The notes under the pieces were generated by a model. The model was not told where the DNA came from. It searched no databases and was given only the letters and a program-made list of their open reading frames with translations. From Caldimonas thermodepolymerans (lineage in GTDB: Bacteria; Pseudomonadota; Gammaproteobacteria; Burkholderiales; Burkholderiaceae_C): a stretch of 64,000 nt of DNA. Shown here piece by piece: positions 8,239 through 18,091 of this stretch. Made by a program: the position numbers and the translations under genes. How positions within the stretch are numbered: position 1 is the stretch's first letter; each line of letters begins with the position of its first letter. The stretch is taken from NCBI RefSeq assembly GCF_015476235.1, contig NZ_CP064338.1:3286001-3350000 (forward strand), read 5' to 3'.

Positions 8239-9480
8239 ATGAGCGTACTCGTCATCCCATTCGCGCCCCGTCCTCACCTGGGCCCGCGCTCCGGTCCGCA
8301 GGGAGGCGAGCCGCCGCGTGCGCCGGCGGAGTTCGACTACGTCCTCAGCAAGGACGGCCACACCGTGCACAGCCAGGGCCGTTGCGCCCCACCGCTGCTG
8401 CCCAAGGCGGACACCGTGGTCGGGGTCGTCCCGGCGGTCGACATCGGCTGGCACCGCATCACCCTGCCCAAGGCCCCGGCGGCCCGGCTGCGCGCCGCGC
8501 TGGCCGGCCTGCTCGAGGACGCGCTGCTGGAAGACCCGGCCGACGCGCATTTCGCGCTCGCCCCCGGCGCGCAGGCAGGCCAGGAGGTCTGGGTGGCGGC
8601 GATGCACCGCGCCTGGCTGCGCACCCAGCTCGCGACGCTGGAATCCGCACGGGTGATCGTCGACCGCCTCGTGCCGCAGGCCGAGCCGGTCGATCCGCCG
8701 CGCGGGCATTTCGACATCGACCTGGACGCCGAACCGGGACGCAACCTGCGCCTGCTGTGGGCGCGCCCGGACGGCGTGCTGGTGGTGCGCCCCGGCGGCA
8801 CCCTGGTGCGCAGCTGGCTGCCGCAGCACGAGGTGGTCGAATGGACCGCCGAGCCGGCCGCCGTCGAGGCCGCCGAACAGTGGCTGGGCCAGCCGGTGGA
8901 GGTCTGCCCCGCCGCCCAGCTGGCGCTGCAGGCCGCGCAGTCCGGCTGGAACCTGCGCCAGTTCGACCTCGCCCTCAAGCACCGCGGCGTGCGGGCGCTG
9001 CGCGACGTCTGGCGCCAGCTGGCCACCCCGGCCTGGCGCCCGGCGCGCTGGGGCCTGGTGGCGCTGGCGGCCGTGCACCTGGTCGGCCTCAACGCCTGGG
9101 CCTGGCACCAGCGCGACGAGGTGCGGCAGCGCCGGCAGGAACAGGTGCGCCTGCTGCAGGACGCCTTCCCCCACGTGCGCGCGGTGCTCGACGCGCCGCT
9201 GCAGATGCGGCGCGAGGTCGAGCAACTGCGCCTGCAGGCCGGCAAGGCCGGCGACGCCGACCTGGAGATCATGCTGCAGGCCGCGGCCAGCGCCTGGCCG
9301 GGCCACCGCGTGCTCGAGGGATTGCAATTCGAACCCGGACAGCTCACGCTGTCGGTCGCCGGGTGGGGCGAGGACGAGATCGAACAGTTCCGCGCCAGCC
9401 TGCAGCCCTCGGGCTGGCAGGTCGAGCGCGACGGCAGCCGCGTGACGCTGCGGCGGGCCGCACAGGGAGCCGGTGCATGA
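8239..9480 (+). CDS. gspL: Type II secretion cytoplasmic-membrane protein GspL
   Basis: 413-aa bitopic platform protein that binds the ATPase GspE in the cytoplasm and GspM in the periplasm. The N-terminal part is the actin-like cytoplasmic domain (LRAALAGLLEDALLEDPADAHFAL near residue 85). A single membrane segment follows at about residues 270-290 (WGLVALAAVHLVGLNAWAW), then a periplasmic ferredoxin-like domain. The stop overlaps the gspM start as ATGA. Confidence 0.93.
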   Translation: MSVLVIPFAPRPHLGPRSGPQGGEPPRAPAEFDYVLSKDGHTVHSQGRCAPPLLPKADTVVGVVPAVDIGWHRITLPKAPAARLRAALAGLLEDALLEDPADAHFALAPGAQAGQEVWVAAMHRAWLRTQLATLESARVIVDRLVPQAEPVDPPRGHFDIDLDAEPGRNLRLLWARPDGVLVVRPGGTLVRSWLPQHEVVEWTAEPAAVEAAEQWLGQPVEVCPAAQLALQAAQSGWNLRQFDLALKHRGVRALRDVWRQLATPAWRPARWGLVALAAVHLVGLNAWAWHQRDEVRQRRQEQVRLLQDAFPHVRAVLDAPLQMRREVEQLRLQAGKAGDADLEIMLQAAASAWPGHRVLEGLQFEPGQLTLSVAGWGEDEIEQFRASLQPSGWQVERDGSRVTLRRAAQGAGA

Positions 9481-9968
9481 AGCTGGACCAGGTCAAGGCA
9501 CAGGCGGCCGCCCGCTGGGCGGCGCTCGGCGCGCGCGAACGCCGGCTGGTGCTCGCTGCCGGGCTGCTGCTCGTGGTCGCGCTGGTGTGGTGGGTCGGGC
9601 TGCAGCCGGCGCTGCGCACGCTGCGCGAGGCGCCGCCGCGCATCGCCCAGCTCGACGAGGAACTGCGCGTGATGCGCGGGCTGGCCGCCGAGTCGCAGCA
9701 ACTCAAGAGCGCGCCGACCATCAACCAGGGCCAGGCGGTGCGCGCGCTGCAGGCCGCCACCGAGCGCCTGGGCCCCGCCGGCCGCCTGAACGTGCAGGCC
9801 GACCAGGCCACGCTGACGCTGCAGTCGGCGCCCGCCGAGGCGGTGCTCGGCTGGCTGGGCGAAGCCCGCAGCGCCGGGCGCGCACGCGTCGTGCAGGCCC
9901 AGCTGGTGCGCAGCGGCGACGGCTACAACGGCACCGTGGTGCTGGCGCTGCCCGGAGGTGGCTCATGA
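9477..9968 (+). CDS. gspM: Type II secretion protein GspM
   Basis: 163-aa inner-membrane protein of the assembly platform that partners GspL. It has a short cytoplasmic N-terminus (ARWAALGARERRLV), one membrane segment (LAAGLLLVVALVWWVGL, about residues 26-42), and a periplasmic domain ending in VVQAQLVRSGDGYNGTVVLAL. Start and stop overlap neighbours as ATGA at both ends (gspL 9477-9480, gspN 9965-9968), showing translational coupling. The frame continues upstream only as a shadow of gspL. Confidence 0.93.
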   Translation: MKLDQVKAQAAARWAALGARERRLVLAAGLLLVVALVWWVGLQPALRTLREAPPRIAQLDEELRVMRGLAAESQQLKSAPTINQGQAVRALQAATERLGPAGRLNVQADQATLTLQSAPAEAVLGWLGEARSAGRARVVQAQLVRSGDGYNGTVVLALPGGGS

Positions 9969-10888
9969 AGCTGCGCCTGCCCGCCCTGGCCGGCCGGCGC
10001 CGCCGGCGCGTGCCGCCGTCGCGCTTCGGCGTGTCCCGCTTCGGCACCTCGCAGTTCAGCCCCTCGCGGCTGGACGCCACCCGCCCCACCGTGATGACGC
10101 GGCGCCAGCTGGCCGCGCGCCGCTGGGGCATCGCCGGCGGCATCGTCGGCGCGCTGGCGGCCCTGGTCGCGTTCGCGCCCGCCACCTGGCTGGCCAGCGC
10201 CGTGGCACGCGCCACCGACCACCGCGTGTTGCTGGCGCAGGCCGACGGCACGGTGTGGTCCGGCAACGCAGTGCTGGTGCTGACCGGCGGCCCCGGCAGC
10301 CGCGATGCGGCGACGCTGCCCGGGCGCCTCTCCTGGACGCTGCGCCTGGCCGGCACGGCCCTGCAGCTGGACCTGCGCCAGGACTGCTGCATCAACGGCA
10401 CCGCCTCGCTGCAGGTGCGTCCGGGCCTGGGCCGCACCGAGATCACCCTCCTGCCCCGCCCCGACTGGGTCGCGCAATGGCCCAGCGGCCTGCTGGGCGG
10501 GCTGGGCACGCCGTGGAACACCTTACAGTTGGGGGGCGCGATCCGGCTCAGCTCGCCCGGCATCAGCTTCCAGCAGGTGGCCGGCCGCTGGCAGGTGCAG
10601 GGCCGCGCCGACATCGACGTGCTGAACGCCTCGTCGCCGCTGACGACGGTGGAGCAGCTCGGCAGTTACCGGCTCAGCCTGTTCAGCAACCCGGAAGGCC
10701 TGGTGCAGACGGCCCTGAGCACCACCGAAGGCGCGCTGCAGCTGAGCGGTGAAGGCATCTGGGGTCCCACCGGCATGCGCTTCCGCGGCGAGGCGCGCGC
10801 CAGCGAGGGCAACGAGGAAGCCCTGAACAACCTGTTGAACATCATCGGGCGCCGCCAGGGCGAGCGCTCGATCATTTCGATCGGATAA
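9965..10888 (+). CDS. gspN: Type II secretion protein GspN
   Basis: 307-aa GspN-family inner-membrane protein, an accessory T2SS subunit found in part of the proteobacteria. A membrane segment (GIAGGIVGALAALVAFAPATWLAS, about residues 54-77) is followed by a periplasmic domain with SWTLRLAGTALQLDL and GAIRLSSPGISFQQV. The first 40 residues are unusually basic and repetitive (RFGVSRFGTSQFSPSRLDA: a short xSRFG-like unit repeated). Starts by ATGA overlap with gspM and ends 2 bp before gspD. Confidence 0.9.
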   Translation: MKLRLPALAGRRRRRVPPSRFGVSRFGTSQFSPSRLDATRPTVMTRRQLAARRWGIAGGIVGALAALVAFAPATWLASAVARATDHRVLLAQADGTVWSGNAVLVLTGGPGSRDAATLPGRLSWTLRLAGTALQLDLRQDCCINGTASLQVRPGLGRTEITLLPRPDWVAQWPSGLLGGLGTPWNTLQLGGAIRLSSPGISFQQVAGRWQVQGRADIDVLNASSPLTTVEQLGSYRLSLFSNPEGLVQTALSTTEGALQLSGEGIWGPTGMRFRGEARASEGNEEALNNLLNIIGRRQGERSIISIG

Positions 10889-10890
10889 GC

Positions 10891-13143
10891 ATGAAGTTGA
10901 ACTGGCCCGTCCGCCTTGCGACCCGGCTGACCTGCTCGGCGGTCGCTGCCGCACTGGCGGCCTTCCCCCTGCCCGGCGCGCTGGCGCAGCCGGCGGCTGC
11001 CGCGGCCGCGCGCGCCGACGCCTCCACGAGCCAGGTGACGCTGAACTTCGTCAATGCCGAGATCGAGGGCGTGGCCCGCGCGATGGGCGTGATCCTGAAG
11101 CGCCAGTTCGTCGTCGACCCGCGCGTCAAGGGCACGATGACGCTGTACAGCGAACAGCCGATGAGCCGCAGCGACGCCTACCTGAGCTTCCTGGCCGCGC
11201 TGCGCGGGCTGGGCTTCACGGTGGTGCAGGTCGAGGGGCTGTACAAGATCGTGCCCGAGGCGGACGCCAAGCTGCAGACCGGCTCGGTCTCGGCCGGCCC
11301 GATGCCGCAGGTGCGCGGCGACCAGATCGTCACGCAGATCTTCCGGCTCAACCACGAGAACGCCAACAACCTGGTCACCGTGCTGCGGCCGCTGATCAGC
11401 CCGAACAACACGATCAACGTCACGCCCGGCACCAACTCGCTGGTCATCACCGACTACGCCGACAACCTGCGCCGGCTGGCGAAGATCATCGCCGCGCTGG
11501 ACCTGCCCAACAGCACCGACATCGAGGTGATCCCGCTGCAGCACGCGGTGGCCAGCGACCTCGCGGTGATGGTGCAGCGCCTGAGCGACCTGCAGGGCGC
11601 CCCCGGCGCACCCGGCGCCCCGGCAGGTGGCGCCCAGCCGGCCGCGGCGGCGGCGGCCGGCGGCGGCAGCGGCGGCACCATCCTGGCCGACCCGCGCACC
11701 AACTCGCTGCTCGTGCGCGCGCCCAACCCGGCGCGCATGAACATGATCCGCTCGCTGGTGCAGCAGCTCGACCGCCCGGGCGTGGGCGGCGCCGGCGGCA
11801 GCAACATCCACGTCGTCTACCTGAAGAACGCCGACGCGGTGCGGCTGGCCCAGGTGCTGCGCGCCGCCTTCGCGCCGCAGGGCCAGGCCGGCGGCAGCGG
11901 CGGCGGGGGCGTCGCCGCCCCGGCCAGCACCACGCCGGCCGCGCAGACGACGCTCACCGGCAGCAGCGACGGCAGCTCGCCGCAGGCCACCGCGCCGGTC
12001 AGCGGGGCGGCGCAGCCGTCCACCGGCGGTTTCATCCAGGCCGACCCGGCCACCAACTCGCTGATCATCACCGCGCCCGAGCCGCTGTACCGGCAGCTGC
12101 GCGCCGTGATCGACCAGCTCGACACGCGCCGCGCGCAGGTCTACGTCGAGTCGATGATCGTCGAGGTCAACGCCGACAAGGCGGCCGAGTTCGGCATCCA
12201 GTGGCAGAGCCTGATCGGCAACGCCGGCAACGAGTACATCGGCGGCATCGGCACCAACTGGGGCGACGGCGGCAGCAACATCCTCAACGCCACCCGCTCG
12301 CTGCTGGGCGGCGCCGAGGGCCTGGCCAACGCCGAGCTGCCCGGCAACGGGTTGAACTTCGGCGTGGTGCGCAAGTTCGGCCGTTACTACACGCTGGGCC
12401 TGCTGGCGCGCGCGCTGGAGAGCAACACCGGCGCCAACATCCTGTCCACGCCGAACCTGATCACGCTGGACAACGAGGAGGCCAAGATCGTCGTCGGCGA
12501 GAACGTGCCGTTCATCACCGGCCAGTACACCAACACCGGCACCGGCACGACCAGCCCGTTCCAGACCATCGAGCGCAAGGACGTCGGCCTGACGCTGCGC
12601 ATCCGCCCGCAGATCGGCGAGAACGGCACGGTGCGGCTGACCATCTTCCAGGAATCGTCCAACGTGATCGCGGCCAACGTGCCCGGCACCACCAATGCCG
12701 GCCCGGCGACCACCAAGCGCTCGATCGAGTCGACCGTGGTGGTCGACGACGGCCAGATCATCGTGCTGGGCGGCCTGATGCAGGACAGCTACGAGGACGG
12801 GCGCTCGAAGGTGCCGGTGCTCGGCGACCTGCCGGTGCTGGGCGGCCTGTTCCGCAGCGAGACCCGCACCCGCGAGAAGCGCAACCTGATGCTGTTCCTG
12901 CGCCCGGTGATCATGCGCGACCAGGAGGCCGCGACCCGGCTGTCGCTGGATCGCTACGACCTGATCCGCGCCCAGCAGCGCGAGACGCAGCCCTCGCCGC
13001 GCCTGCTGGTGCCGGTCAACGAGGCGCCGCTGCTGCCGCCGATCTCGATCCCGCAGGCGCCGGACAGTGCCACGCCGCCGCAGCCCGCCGGTGACGCCGC
13101 GCCGCCGCCGCCGCTGACACCCAACACGCCGATCGAGCGCTGA
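10891..13143 (+). CDS. gspD: Type II secretion outer-membrane secretin GspD
   Basis: 750-aa secretin forming the outer-membrane channel. A signal peptide (residues 1 to about 32, cleavage near ALAQP) leads into the N0 domain ([18 protein letters not shown]) and N1-N3 repeats ([55 protein letters not shown]). These are separated by low-complexity Gly/Ala/Pro/Ser loops near residues 235-260 and 330-380. The C-terminal secretin core has [27 protein letters not shown] and [15 protein letters not shown]. The tail after residue 705 is proline-rich. Co-directional with gspN (2 bp) and gspE (8 bp). Confidence 0.97.
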   Translation: MKLNWPVRLATRLTCSAVAAALAAFPLPGALAQPAAAAAARADASTSQVTLNFVNAEIEGVARAMGVILKRQFVVDPRVKGTMTLYSEQPMSRSDAYLSFLAALRGLGFTVVQVEGLYKIVPEADAKLQTGSVSAGPMPQVRGDQIVTQIFRLNHENANNLVTVLRPLISPNNTINVTPGTNSLVITDYADNLRRLAKIIAALDLPNSTDIEVIPLQHAVASDLAVMVQRLSDLQGAPGAPGAPAGGAQPAAAAAAGGGSGGTILADPRTNSLLVRAPNPARMNMIRSLVQQLDRPGVGGAGGSNIHVVYLKNADAVRLAQVLRAAFAPQGQAGGSGGGGVAAPASTTPAAQTTLTGSSDGSSPQATAPVSGAAQPSTGGFIQADPATNSLIITAPEPLYRQLRAVIDQLDTRRAQVYVESMIVEVNADKAAEFGIQWQSLIGNAGNEYIGGIGTNWGDGGSNILNATRSLLGGAEGLANAELPGNGLNFGVVRKFGRYYTLGLLARALESNTGANILSTPNLITLDNEEAKIVVGENVPFITGQYTNTGTGTTSPFQTIERKDVGLTLRIRPQIGENGTVRLTIFQESSNVIAANVPGTTNAGPATTKRSIESTVVVDDGQIIVLGGLMQDSYEDGRSKVPVLGDLPVLGGLFRSETRTREKRNLMLFLRPVIMRDQEAATRLSLDRYDLIRAQQRETQPSPRLLVPVNEAPLLPPISIPQAPDSATPPQPAGDAAPPPPLTPNTPIER

Positions 13144-13151
13144 AGACCGCC

Positions 13152-14573
13152 ATGGGAGCCCGCCATCCGCTGCCCTATGCCTTCGCGAAGGCGCACACCC
13201 TGCTGCTCGAGGACGACGGCGAACGCCTGGTGCTGTGGGCCGACGAGGACGTCTCGCCGCAGGCCGTCTCCGAGGTGCTGCGCCACTTCGACGTCGACGC
13301 CTTCGAGCGCGAAGCCTCGGCCACGCTGACCCAGCGCATCGCCGCGGCCTATGCCGGCGGCGAATCGAGCGCCGCGGCGGTGGTCGGCGAGGTCGAGAGC
13401 GCCGTGGACCTGTCGCGCATGATGCAGGAGCTGCCGGCGGTCGAGGACCTGCTCGAGGCCGCCAACGACGCGCCCATCATCCGCATGCTCAACGCCCTGC
13501 TGACGCAGGCGGCCAAGGACGGCGCCTCGGACATCCACATCGAGCCCTACGAGCGCAGCTCCTCGGTGCGCTTCCGCGTCGACGGCACGCTGCGCGAGAT
13601 CGTGCAGCCGAACAAGGCGCTGCACGCGGCGCTGATCTCGCGCCTGAAGATCATGGCCGAGCTCGACATCGCGGAGAAGCGCCTGCCGCAGGACGGCCGC
13701 ATCTCGTTGCGCATCGGCGGCCGCGCGATCGACGTGCGCGTCTCGACCCTGCCCTCGGCGCACGGCGAGCGCGCGGTGCTGCGCCTGCTCGACAAGGGCG
13801 AGTCGCGCTTCACCCTGGAGAGCCTGGGCATGGGCGGCGACACGCTGGTCAAGTTCAGCCAGCTGATCCAGCAGCCGCACGGCATCGTGCTGGTCACCGG
13901 CCCCACCGGCTCGGGCAAGACCACCACGCTGTACGCCGCGCTGGGGCGCGTGGACACCGCCACCACCAACGTGCTGACGGTGGAGGACCCGGTCGAGTAC
14001 GAGCTGCCCGGCATCGGCCAGACCCAGGTCAACGCGAAGATCGACCTGACCTTCGCCAAGGCCCTGCGGGCCATCCTGCGCCAGGACCCGGACGTCATCA
14101 TGATCGGCGAGATCCGTGACTTCGAGACCGCGCAGATCGCGATCCAGGCCTCGCTGACCGGCCACCTGGTGCTGGCCACGCTGCACACCAACGATGCGCC
14201 CAGCGCCGTCACCCGCCTGATCGACATGGGCGTCGAGCCCTTCCTGCTCAGTTCCTCGCTGCTGGGCGTGCTGGCGCAGCGCCTGGTGCGCAAGCTGTGC
14301 CCGCACTGCAAGCGCCAGGACGAGTCCGGCCGCTGGCACCCGGTCGGCTGCAAGGAATGCGGCAACACCGGCTACAAGGGACGCACCGGCGTCTACGAGC
14401 TGATGGTCGCCGACGACCGCATCCGCGCGCTGATCCACAGCCGCGCCGCCGAATCGCAGCTGTTCGTCGCCGCCGAGCAGGGCGGCATGCGGACCATGCG
14501 CGAGGACGGCGAGCGGCTGGTGCAGGCCGGCATCACCTCGCTGGAGGAGGTGCTGCGCGTCACGCGCGACTGA
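13152..14573 (+). CDS. gspE: Type II secretion ATPase GspE
   Basis: 473-aa cytoplasmic ATPase powering pseudopilus assembly. N-terminal region (about 1-100), then the N2 domain ([23 protein letters not shown]). The core carries Walker A at residues 250-258 (GPTGSGKTT), Asp box/Walker B ([15 protein letters not shown]) and a His box ([15 protein letters not shown]). A zinc-binding tetracysteine module (CPHC...CKEC) near residues 383-402 distinguishes GspE/PilB-type ATPases from retraction ATPases. ATG at 13152, 8 bp after gspD. Confidence 0.97.
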   Translation: MGARHPLPYAFAKAHTLLLEDDGERLVLWADEDVSPQAVSEVLRHFDVDAFEREASATLTQRIAAAYAGGESSAAAVVGEVESAVDLSRMMQELPAVEDLLEAANDAPIIRMLNALLTQAAKDGASDIHIEPYERSSSVRFRVDGTLREIVQPNKALHAALISRLKIMAELDIAEKRLPQDGRISLRIGGRAIDVRVSTLPSAHGERAVLRLLDKGESRFTLESLGMGGDTLVKFSQLIQQPHGIVLVTGPTGSGKTTTLYAALGRVDTATTNVLTVEDPVEYELPGIGQTQVNAKIDLTFAKALRAILRQDPDVIMIGEIRDFETAQIAIQASLTGHLVLATLHTNDAPSAVTRLIDMGVEPFLLSSSLLGVLAQRLVRKLCPHCKRQDESGRWHPVGCKECGNTGYKGRTGVYELMVADDRIRALIHSRAAESQLFVAAEQGGMRTMREDGERLVQAGITSLEEVLRVTRD

Positions 14574-14608
14574 AGGCGCGGCCGCCCGTCGCGAACCCGC
14601 CCTGCCCC

Positions 14609-14614
14609 TACACT
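14609..14614 (+). promoter_or_regulatory. Weak promoter-like -10 (TACACT) before gspF
   Basis: TACACT lies in the 79-bp gspE-gspF gap, 38 bp before the gspF GTG. No clear -35 is present. Included because this is the second break in an otherwise near-contiguous operon and gspF lacks an obvious ribosome-binding site. Confidence 0.25.
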
Positions 14615-14652
14615 GACGCTCCGTCCACGCTCGCCACCGACTGCTGCCACCC

Positions 14653-15870
14653 GTGCCTGCCTACAAGTTCGAAGCCCTCGACGCCAGCGGCCGCACCACC
14701 TCGGGCCTGATCGAAGCGGACAACGCCAAGGCCGCGCGGGCCCAGCTGCGCCAGCAGAAGCTGGTGCCGCTGGAGGTGCAGGCGGTGGTGGCCGACGCGG
14801 CCGAGTCCGCCGCCGGGCTGGCGCTGCGGCGCAAGGTGTTCAGCGCCACGGGCCTGGCGATCTGGACCCGGCAGCTGGCCGGGCTGGTCACCTCCGGCCT
14901 GCCGCTGGAGCGGGCGCTCACTGCCCTGGCCGACGAGGCCGAGGACCTGCGCCAGCGCGAGCTGGTCGCGCACCTGCGCAGCGAGGTCAACGCCGGCAGC
15001 TCGTTCGCCAAGGCGCTGGCCACCGCGCCGCGCGAGTTCGACGAGATCTACCGCGCCGTCGTCGCCGCCGGCGAGCAGAGCGGCAACCTGGGCCTCGTGC
15101 TGGAAAAGCTCGCCGACGACCTGGAGGAACGCCAGGCCCTGCGCGGCCGGCTGGTCTCGGCCGCGCTGTACCCGGCCATCGTCTCGCTGGTCGCGGTGGT
15201 GATCGTGGTGTTCCTGGTCACCTACGTCGTGCCGCAGGTCGCCTCGGTGTTCTCCGGCAGCAAGCAGGCCCTGCCGTTCCTGACCGTGGCGATGCTGGCG
15301 ATCAGCGGCTTCGTGCGCCAGTGGGGGTGGTTGGCCGCGCTGCTGATCGCCGCGGGCTTCGGGCTGCTGGCGCTGATGCTGCGCAACGAGGCCTTCCGCG
15401 AGCGCTTCGACGCCGCCTGGCTGCGCCTGCCGCTGATCGGGCGGCTGGCGCGCGGCTACAACGCGGCGCGCTTTGCCGGCACGCTGGCCATGCTGGCCGG
15501 CGCGGGCGTGCCCATCCTCAAGGCGCTGCAGGCGGCGGCCGAGACGCTGAACAACCGCGCCCTGCGCGCCGACGCGCTGGATGCGCTGGTGCAGGTGCGC
15601 GAGGGCGCCCCGCTGGCGGCCGCGCTGGCCGGCAAGAAGCGCTTCCCGGGGCTGCTGGCGATGTTCTCGCGCCTGGGCGAGCAGACCGGCACGCTGCCGC
15701 AGATGCTGCAGCGCGCGGCCAACCAGCTCGGCCAGGAAGTGCAGCGCCGCGCCCTGCAGATGGCCACCATCCTCGAGCCGCTGCTGATCGTCGTGATGGG
15801 GGTGGTGGTGATGCTGATCGTGCTGGCCGTGCTGCTGCCGATCATCCAGCTCAACTCCTGGGTGCGCTGA
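14653..15870 (+). CDS. gspF: Type II secretion inner-membrane platform protein GspF
   Basis: 405-aa polytopic platform protein that couples GspE to the pseudopilins. Two GspF repeats are visible: an N-terminal one (FSATGLAIWTRQLAGLVTSGLPLERAL) and a C-terminal one (YNAARFAGTLAMLAGAGVPILKAL). Three membrane segments lie near residues 170-195, 220-245 and 372-398. It starts with GTG (MPAYKFEALDASGRTTSG is the canonical GspF beginning), so the start is firm despite the weak ribosome-binding site. Last gene of the T2SS run. Confidence 0.95.
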   Translation: MPAYKFEALDASGRTTSGLIEADNAKAARAQLRQQKLVPLEVQAVVADAAESAAGLALRRKVFSATGLAIWTRQLAGLVTSGLPLERALTALADEAEDLRQRELVAHLRSEVNAGSSFAKALATAPREFDEIYRAVVAAGEQSGNLGLVLEKLADDLEERQALRGRLVSAALYPAIVSLVAVVIVVFLVTYVVPQVASVFSGSKQALPFLTVAMLAISGFVRQWGWLAALLIAAGFGLLALMLRNEAFRERFDAAWLRLPLIGRLARGYNAARFAGTLAMLAGAGVPILKALQAAAETLNNRALRADALDALVQVREGAPLAAALAGKKRFPGLLAMFSRLGEQTGTLPQMLQRAANQLGQEVQRRALQMATILEPLLIVVMGVVVMLIVLAVLLPIIQLNSWVR

Positions 15871-16030
15871 ACCGGGCCGGCGCGTGACGCCGGTCACGCC
15901 CGCGAGGCGGCCGTGCGACATGCCGGGATGGCGTCGGGGTTTTCCCGTTTGTCCCACATTGACCCCTGGGTACGCTTTGTTGCAAGGTCCCCTCGTCAGG
16001 GGGCCGTGACCCTGGAGGTTCGACAGGACT

Positions 16031-17023
16031 ATGAGTGCGACTGACCTGGTCCCCGTGCGCGACGGACACATCCCGATCGCCCACATGAGGGCGGTCTACC
16101 GTGTCAGCGACGTCGAGAAGCGTCTGGACAAGCTGCCGCACAAGGAACACGAGAACCTGCGCGCCACCTACGAGCGCATGCTCGAGCGCGGGCCGGAGCG
16201 GTTTCAGGTCAAGCCGTCCGGCCTGCCGGTGATGGACAGCCTGTACGACGAGCTGCCCAACTTCACCGAGGTGCTCGACGACATCAAGCGCCAGCTCGCG
16301 CTGTGCGAGGACAGCCGCGACGCCCTCGAGATCACGCCGATGCTGCTGCTCGGCCCGCCGGGCGTGGGCAAGACCCACTTCGCCCGCCGCCTGTCGCAGC
16401 TGCTGGGCACCGGCATGGGCTTCGTGCCGATGAGCTCGCTGACCGCGGGCTGGGTGCTGTCCGGCGCCTCCTCGCAATGGAAGGGCGCGCGTCCCGGCAA
16501 GGTGTTCGAAACCCTGGTCGACGGGCAGTACGCCAACCCGGTGATGGTGGTCGACGAGATCGACAAGGCCGGCGCCGAGGCGACCTACGACCCGCTCGGC
16601 GCGCTCTACAGCCTGCTGGAGCACGACACGGCCGGCACCTTCACCGACGAGTTCGCCGAGGTGCCGATCGACGCCAGCCAGGTGATCTGGGTCGCCACGG
16701 CCAACGACGAGCATGCGATCCCGGAGCCCATCCTCAACCGCATGAACGTCTACACCGTGCCGGTGCCGGACCGCGACGCGGCGCGCCGCATCGCACTGCG
16801 GCTGTACCGCACGATCCGCGGCGAGCACGACTGGGGCTCGCGCTTCGAGCCCGAGCCGAGCGAAGCCGTGCTCGAGCGCATGAGCGCGCTGGCGCCGCGC
16901 GAGATGCGCCGCGCCTGGATGACCGCCTTCGGCAACGCCAAGCTGGACCGGCGCTCGCGCATCGAGGAAAAGGACCTGCCCGACACCGGTTCACGCCGGC
17001 AGGGCATCGGGTTCGTGCACTGA
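16031..17023 (+). CDS. Lon-like AAA+ ATPase lacking a protease domain
   Basis: 330-aa soluble AAA+ protein. Walker A GPPGVGKT is at residues 108-115, Walker B VVDEID at 173-178, sensor 1 is WVATAND, and an arginine-finger region LNRM follows. The sequence around the nucleotide pocket (SSLTAGWVLSGASSQWKGARPGKVFE) is close to the AAA module of Lon, but there is no N-terminal Lon substrate domain and no Ser-Lys protease domain. The protein ends about 30 residues after the helical lid. A role as a stand-alone unfoldase or remodeller is an inference; no partner gene is adjacent. It has a GGAGG-like ribosome-binding site 10 bp upstream and is convergent with a lipoprotein gene across a hairpin. Confidence 0.85.
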   Translation: MSATDLVPVRDGHIPIAHMRAVYRVSDVEKRLDKLPHKEHENLRATYERMLERGPERFQVKPSGLPVMDSLYDELPNFTEVLDDIKRQLALCEDSRDALEITPMLLLGPPGVGKTHFARRLSQLLGTGMGFVPMSSLTAGWVLSGASSQWKGARPGKVFETLVDGQYANPVMVVDEIDKAGAEATYDPLGALYSLLEHDTAGTFTDEFAEVPIDASQVIWVATANDEHAIPEPILNRMNVYTVPVPDRDAARRIALRLYRTIRGEHDWGSRFEPEPSEAVLERMSALAPREMRRAWMTAFGNAKLDRRSRIEEKDLPDTGSRRQGIGFVH

Positions 17024-17042
17024 GCCCCCGGTCGCTGCCGCG

Positions 17043-17073
17043 GGGAAAGAAAAAGGGGGCCTTGCGGCCCCCT
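17043..17073 (-). terminator. Intrinsic terminator of the lipoprotein gene
   Basis: An 8-bp G/C stem (17054-17061 with 17066-17073, loop TTGC) is followed on the minus strand by a U-rich tract (T5 C T3). It sits 25 bp after the stop of the minus-strand lipoprotein gene and also closes the convergent AAA+ gene region. Confidence 0.9.
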
Positions 17074-17097
17074 CGCTTCGTTCCGCCGGGGCGGAGA

Positions 17098-18063
17098 TCA
17101 CAGGTACACGGAGGCGAACAGGTCGTCCGCATCCCGGGTCGTGGTCCCGACCGGCGTGTCGTTGCCCGCGTGGAAGAACTCGTAGACGATCTTGCGATCG
17201 GCATCCGAGAGCGTGATGCGGACGTAGCGGCCCGAGCGGTCGACCACGTCGACGGCGCCGGCTCCCTCCGACGTGAAGGGCTCATGCTGCCGCAGCCCGT
17301 AGGAAGCCCCGTCGACGACCGCCGTGCCGCCCAGCGAAAGCTCCCCGTCCTCCGCAGAGCTCCGGAACGACAGCTCGTGCTTCCACCGGAAGCGCTTCCC
17401 GTCGTCCGTCACGTCCACATTGAAACGCACGACCATCCCCCATTCGTCAGGGGTCTCCCAGGTCTTCGTCTTGACCGTGCCGTCCAACGTCAGTTCGATG
17501 GTGTTCATGGTGAGGGAGAAGCCCTCATAGACCGTGGTGGCCTCGTACTCGATGCTGTCGCCCGTCTCCTTGAAACTGTCGAGCGTGACCTTCACCCGGC
17601 CTTTGAGCAGATGGCCGACCGCGTTGGAGCAGTCGTCATACCGGAGCTCGAGGTAGTCGCCCGGGGTGACGTCGTCGGCGCTCTGCTCATACGTGACCTC
17701 CTTCCACGTCCCGCTTTCGTCGCATGCGCGGGTGCTTTCGGAGATGGCGAATGCCTGCACCCGGCCCTTGGAGCGCATCGCCTGGATCGCCTCCTCGACG
17801 ATGCGGCGCGTCACATCGACCGGACCGGCGCCCGGGCCCTGGCTGCCCTGGACCCCAAACGGAACCACACTGAACTGTTGCGAACGGCCGATGACCGAGA
17901 CGACCACATCGTCGGCCACCTCCGCGTAGTTGGTCTCGGTCAGCGACCCCGTGATGCCGCCGGCGTCGTCATCGTCGCCACCACCGCCACCGCCGCCGCA
18001 GCCCGTCAATGCCAGAGAACAGGCCAGCAGGGCCCCATACAGAATCGACCATTTGCTTTTCAT
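17098..18063 (-). CDS. Hypothetical lipoprotein with poly-Gly/Asp linker
   Basis: 321 aa. A lipoprotein signal peptide with lipobox LTGC (Cys at about residue 21) is followed at once by a run of seven glycines and four aspartates. This linker is typical of Burkholderiales surface or periplasmic lipoproteins. The rest is rich in beta-prone, charged sequence (YEATTVYEGFSLTMNTIELTLDG, WKHELSFRSSAEDGELSLGG) with no family I recognise. The start at 18063 is chosen because it begins the signal peptide; the open frame upstream is non-coding. Divergent from the 5'-nucleotidase gene, with its own downstream terminator. Function unknown. Confidence 0.75.
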   Translation of the reverse strand: MKSKWSILYGALLACSLALTGCGGGGGGGDDDDAGGITGSLTETNYAEVADDVVVSVIGRSQQFSVVPFGVQGSQGPGAGPVDVTRRIVEEAIQAMRSKGRVQAFAISESTRACDESGTWKEVTYEQSADDVTPGDYLELRYDDCSNAVGHLLKGRVKVTLDSFKETGDSIEYEATTVYEGFSLTMNTIELTLDGTVKTKTWETPDEWGMVVRFNVDVTDDGKRFRWKHELSFRSSAEDGELSLGGTAVVDGASYGLRQHEPFTSEGAGAVDVVDRSGRYVRITLSDADRKIVYEFFHAGNDTPVGTTTRDADDLFASVYL

Positions 18064-18091
18064 CTCGAACACCTTCTTGACATGCCTTGGA

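Noticed and set aside
17098-18063. Lipoprotein gene as a recent foreign insert
   Set aside because: It looks slightly less GC-rich than neighbours, but there are no repeats or mobility genes and the signal peptide type is native to Burkholderiales; composition was not computed.
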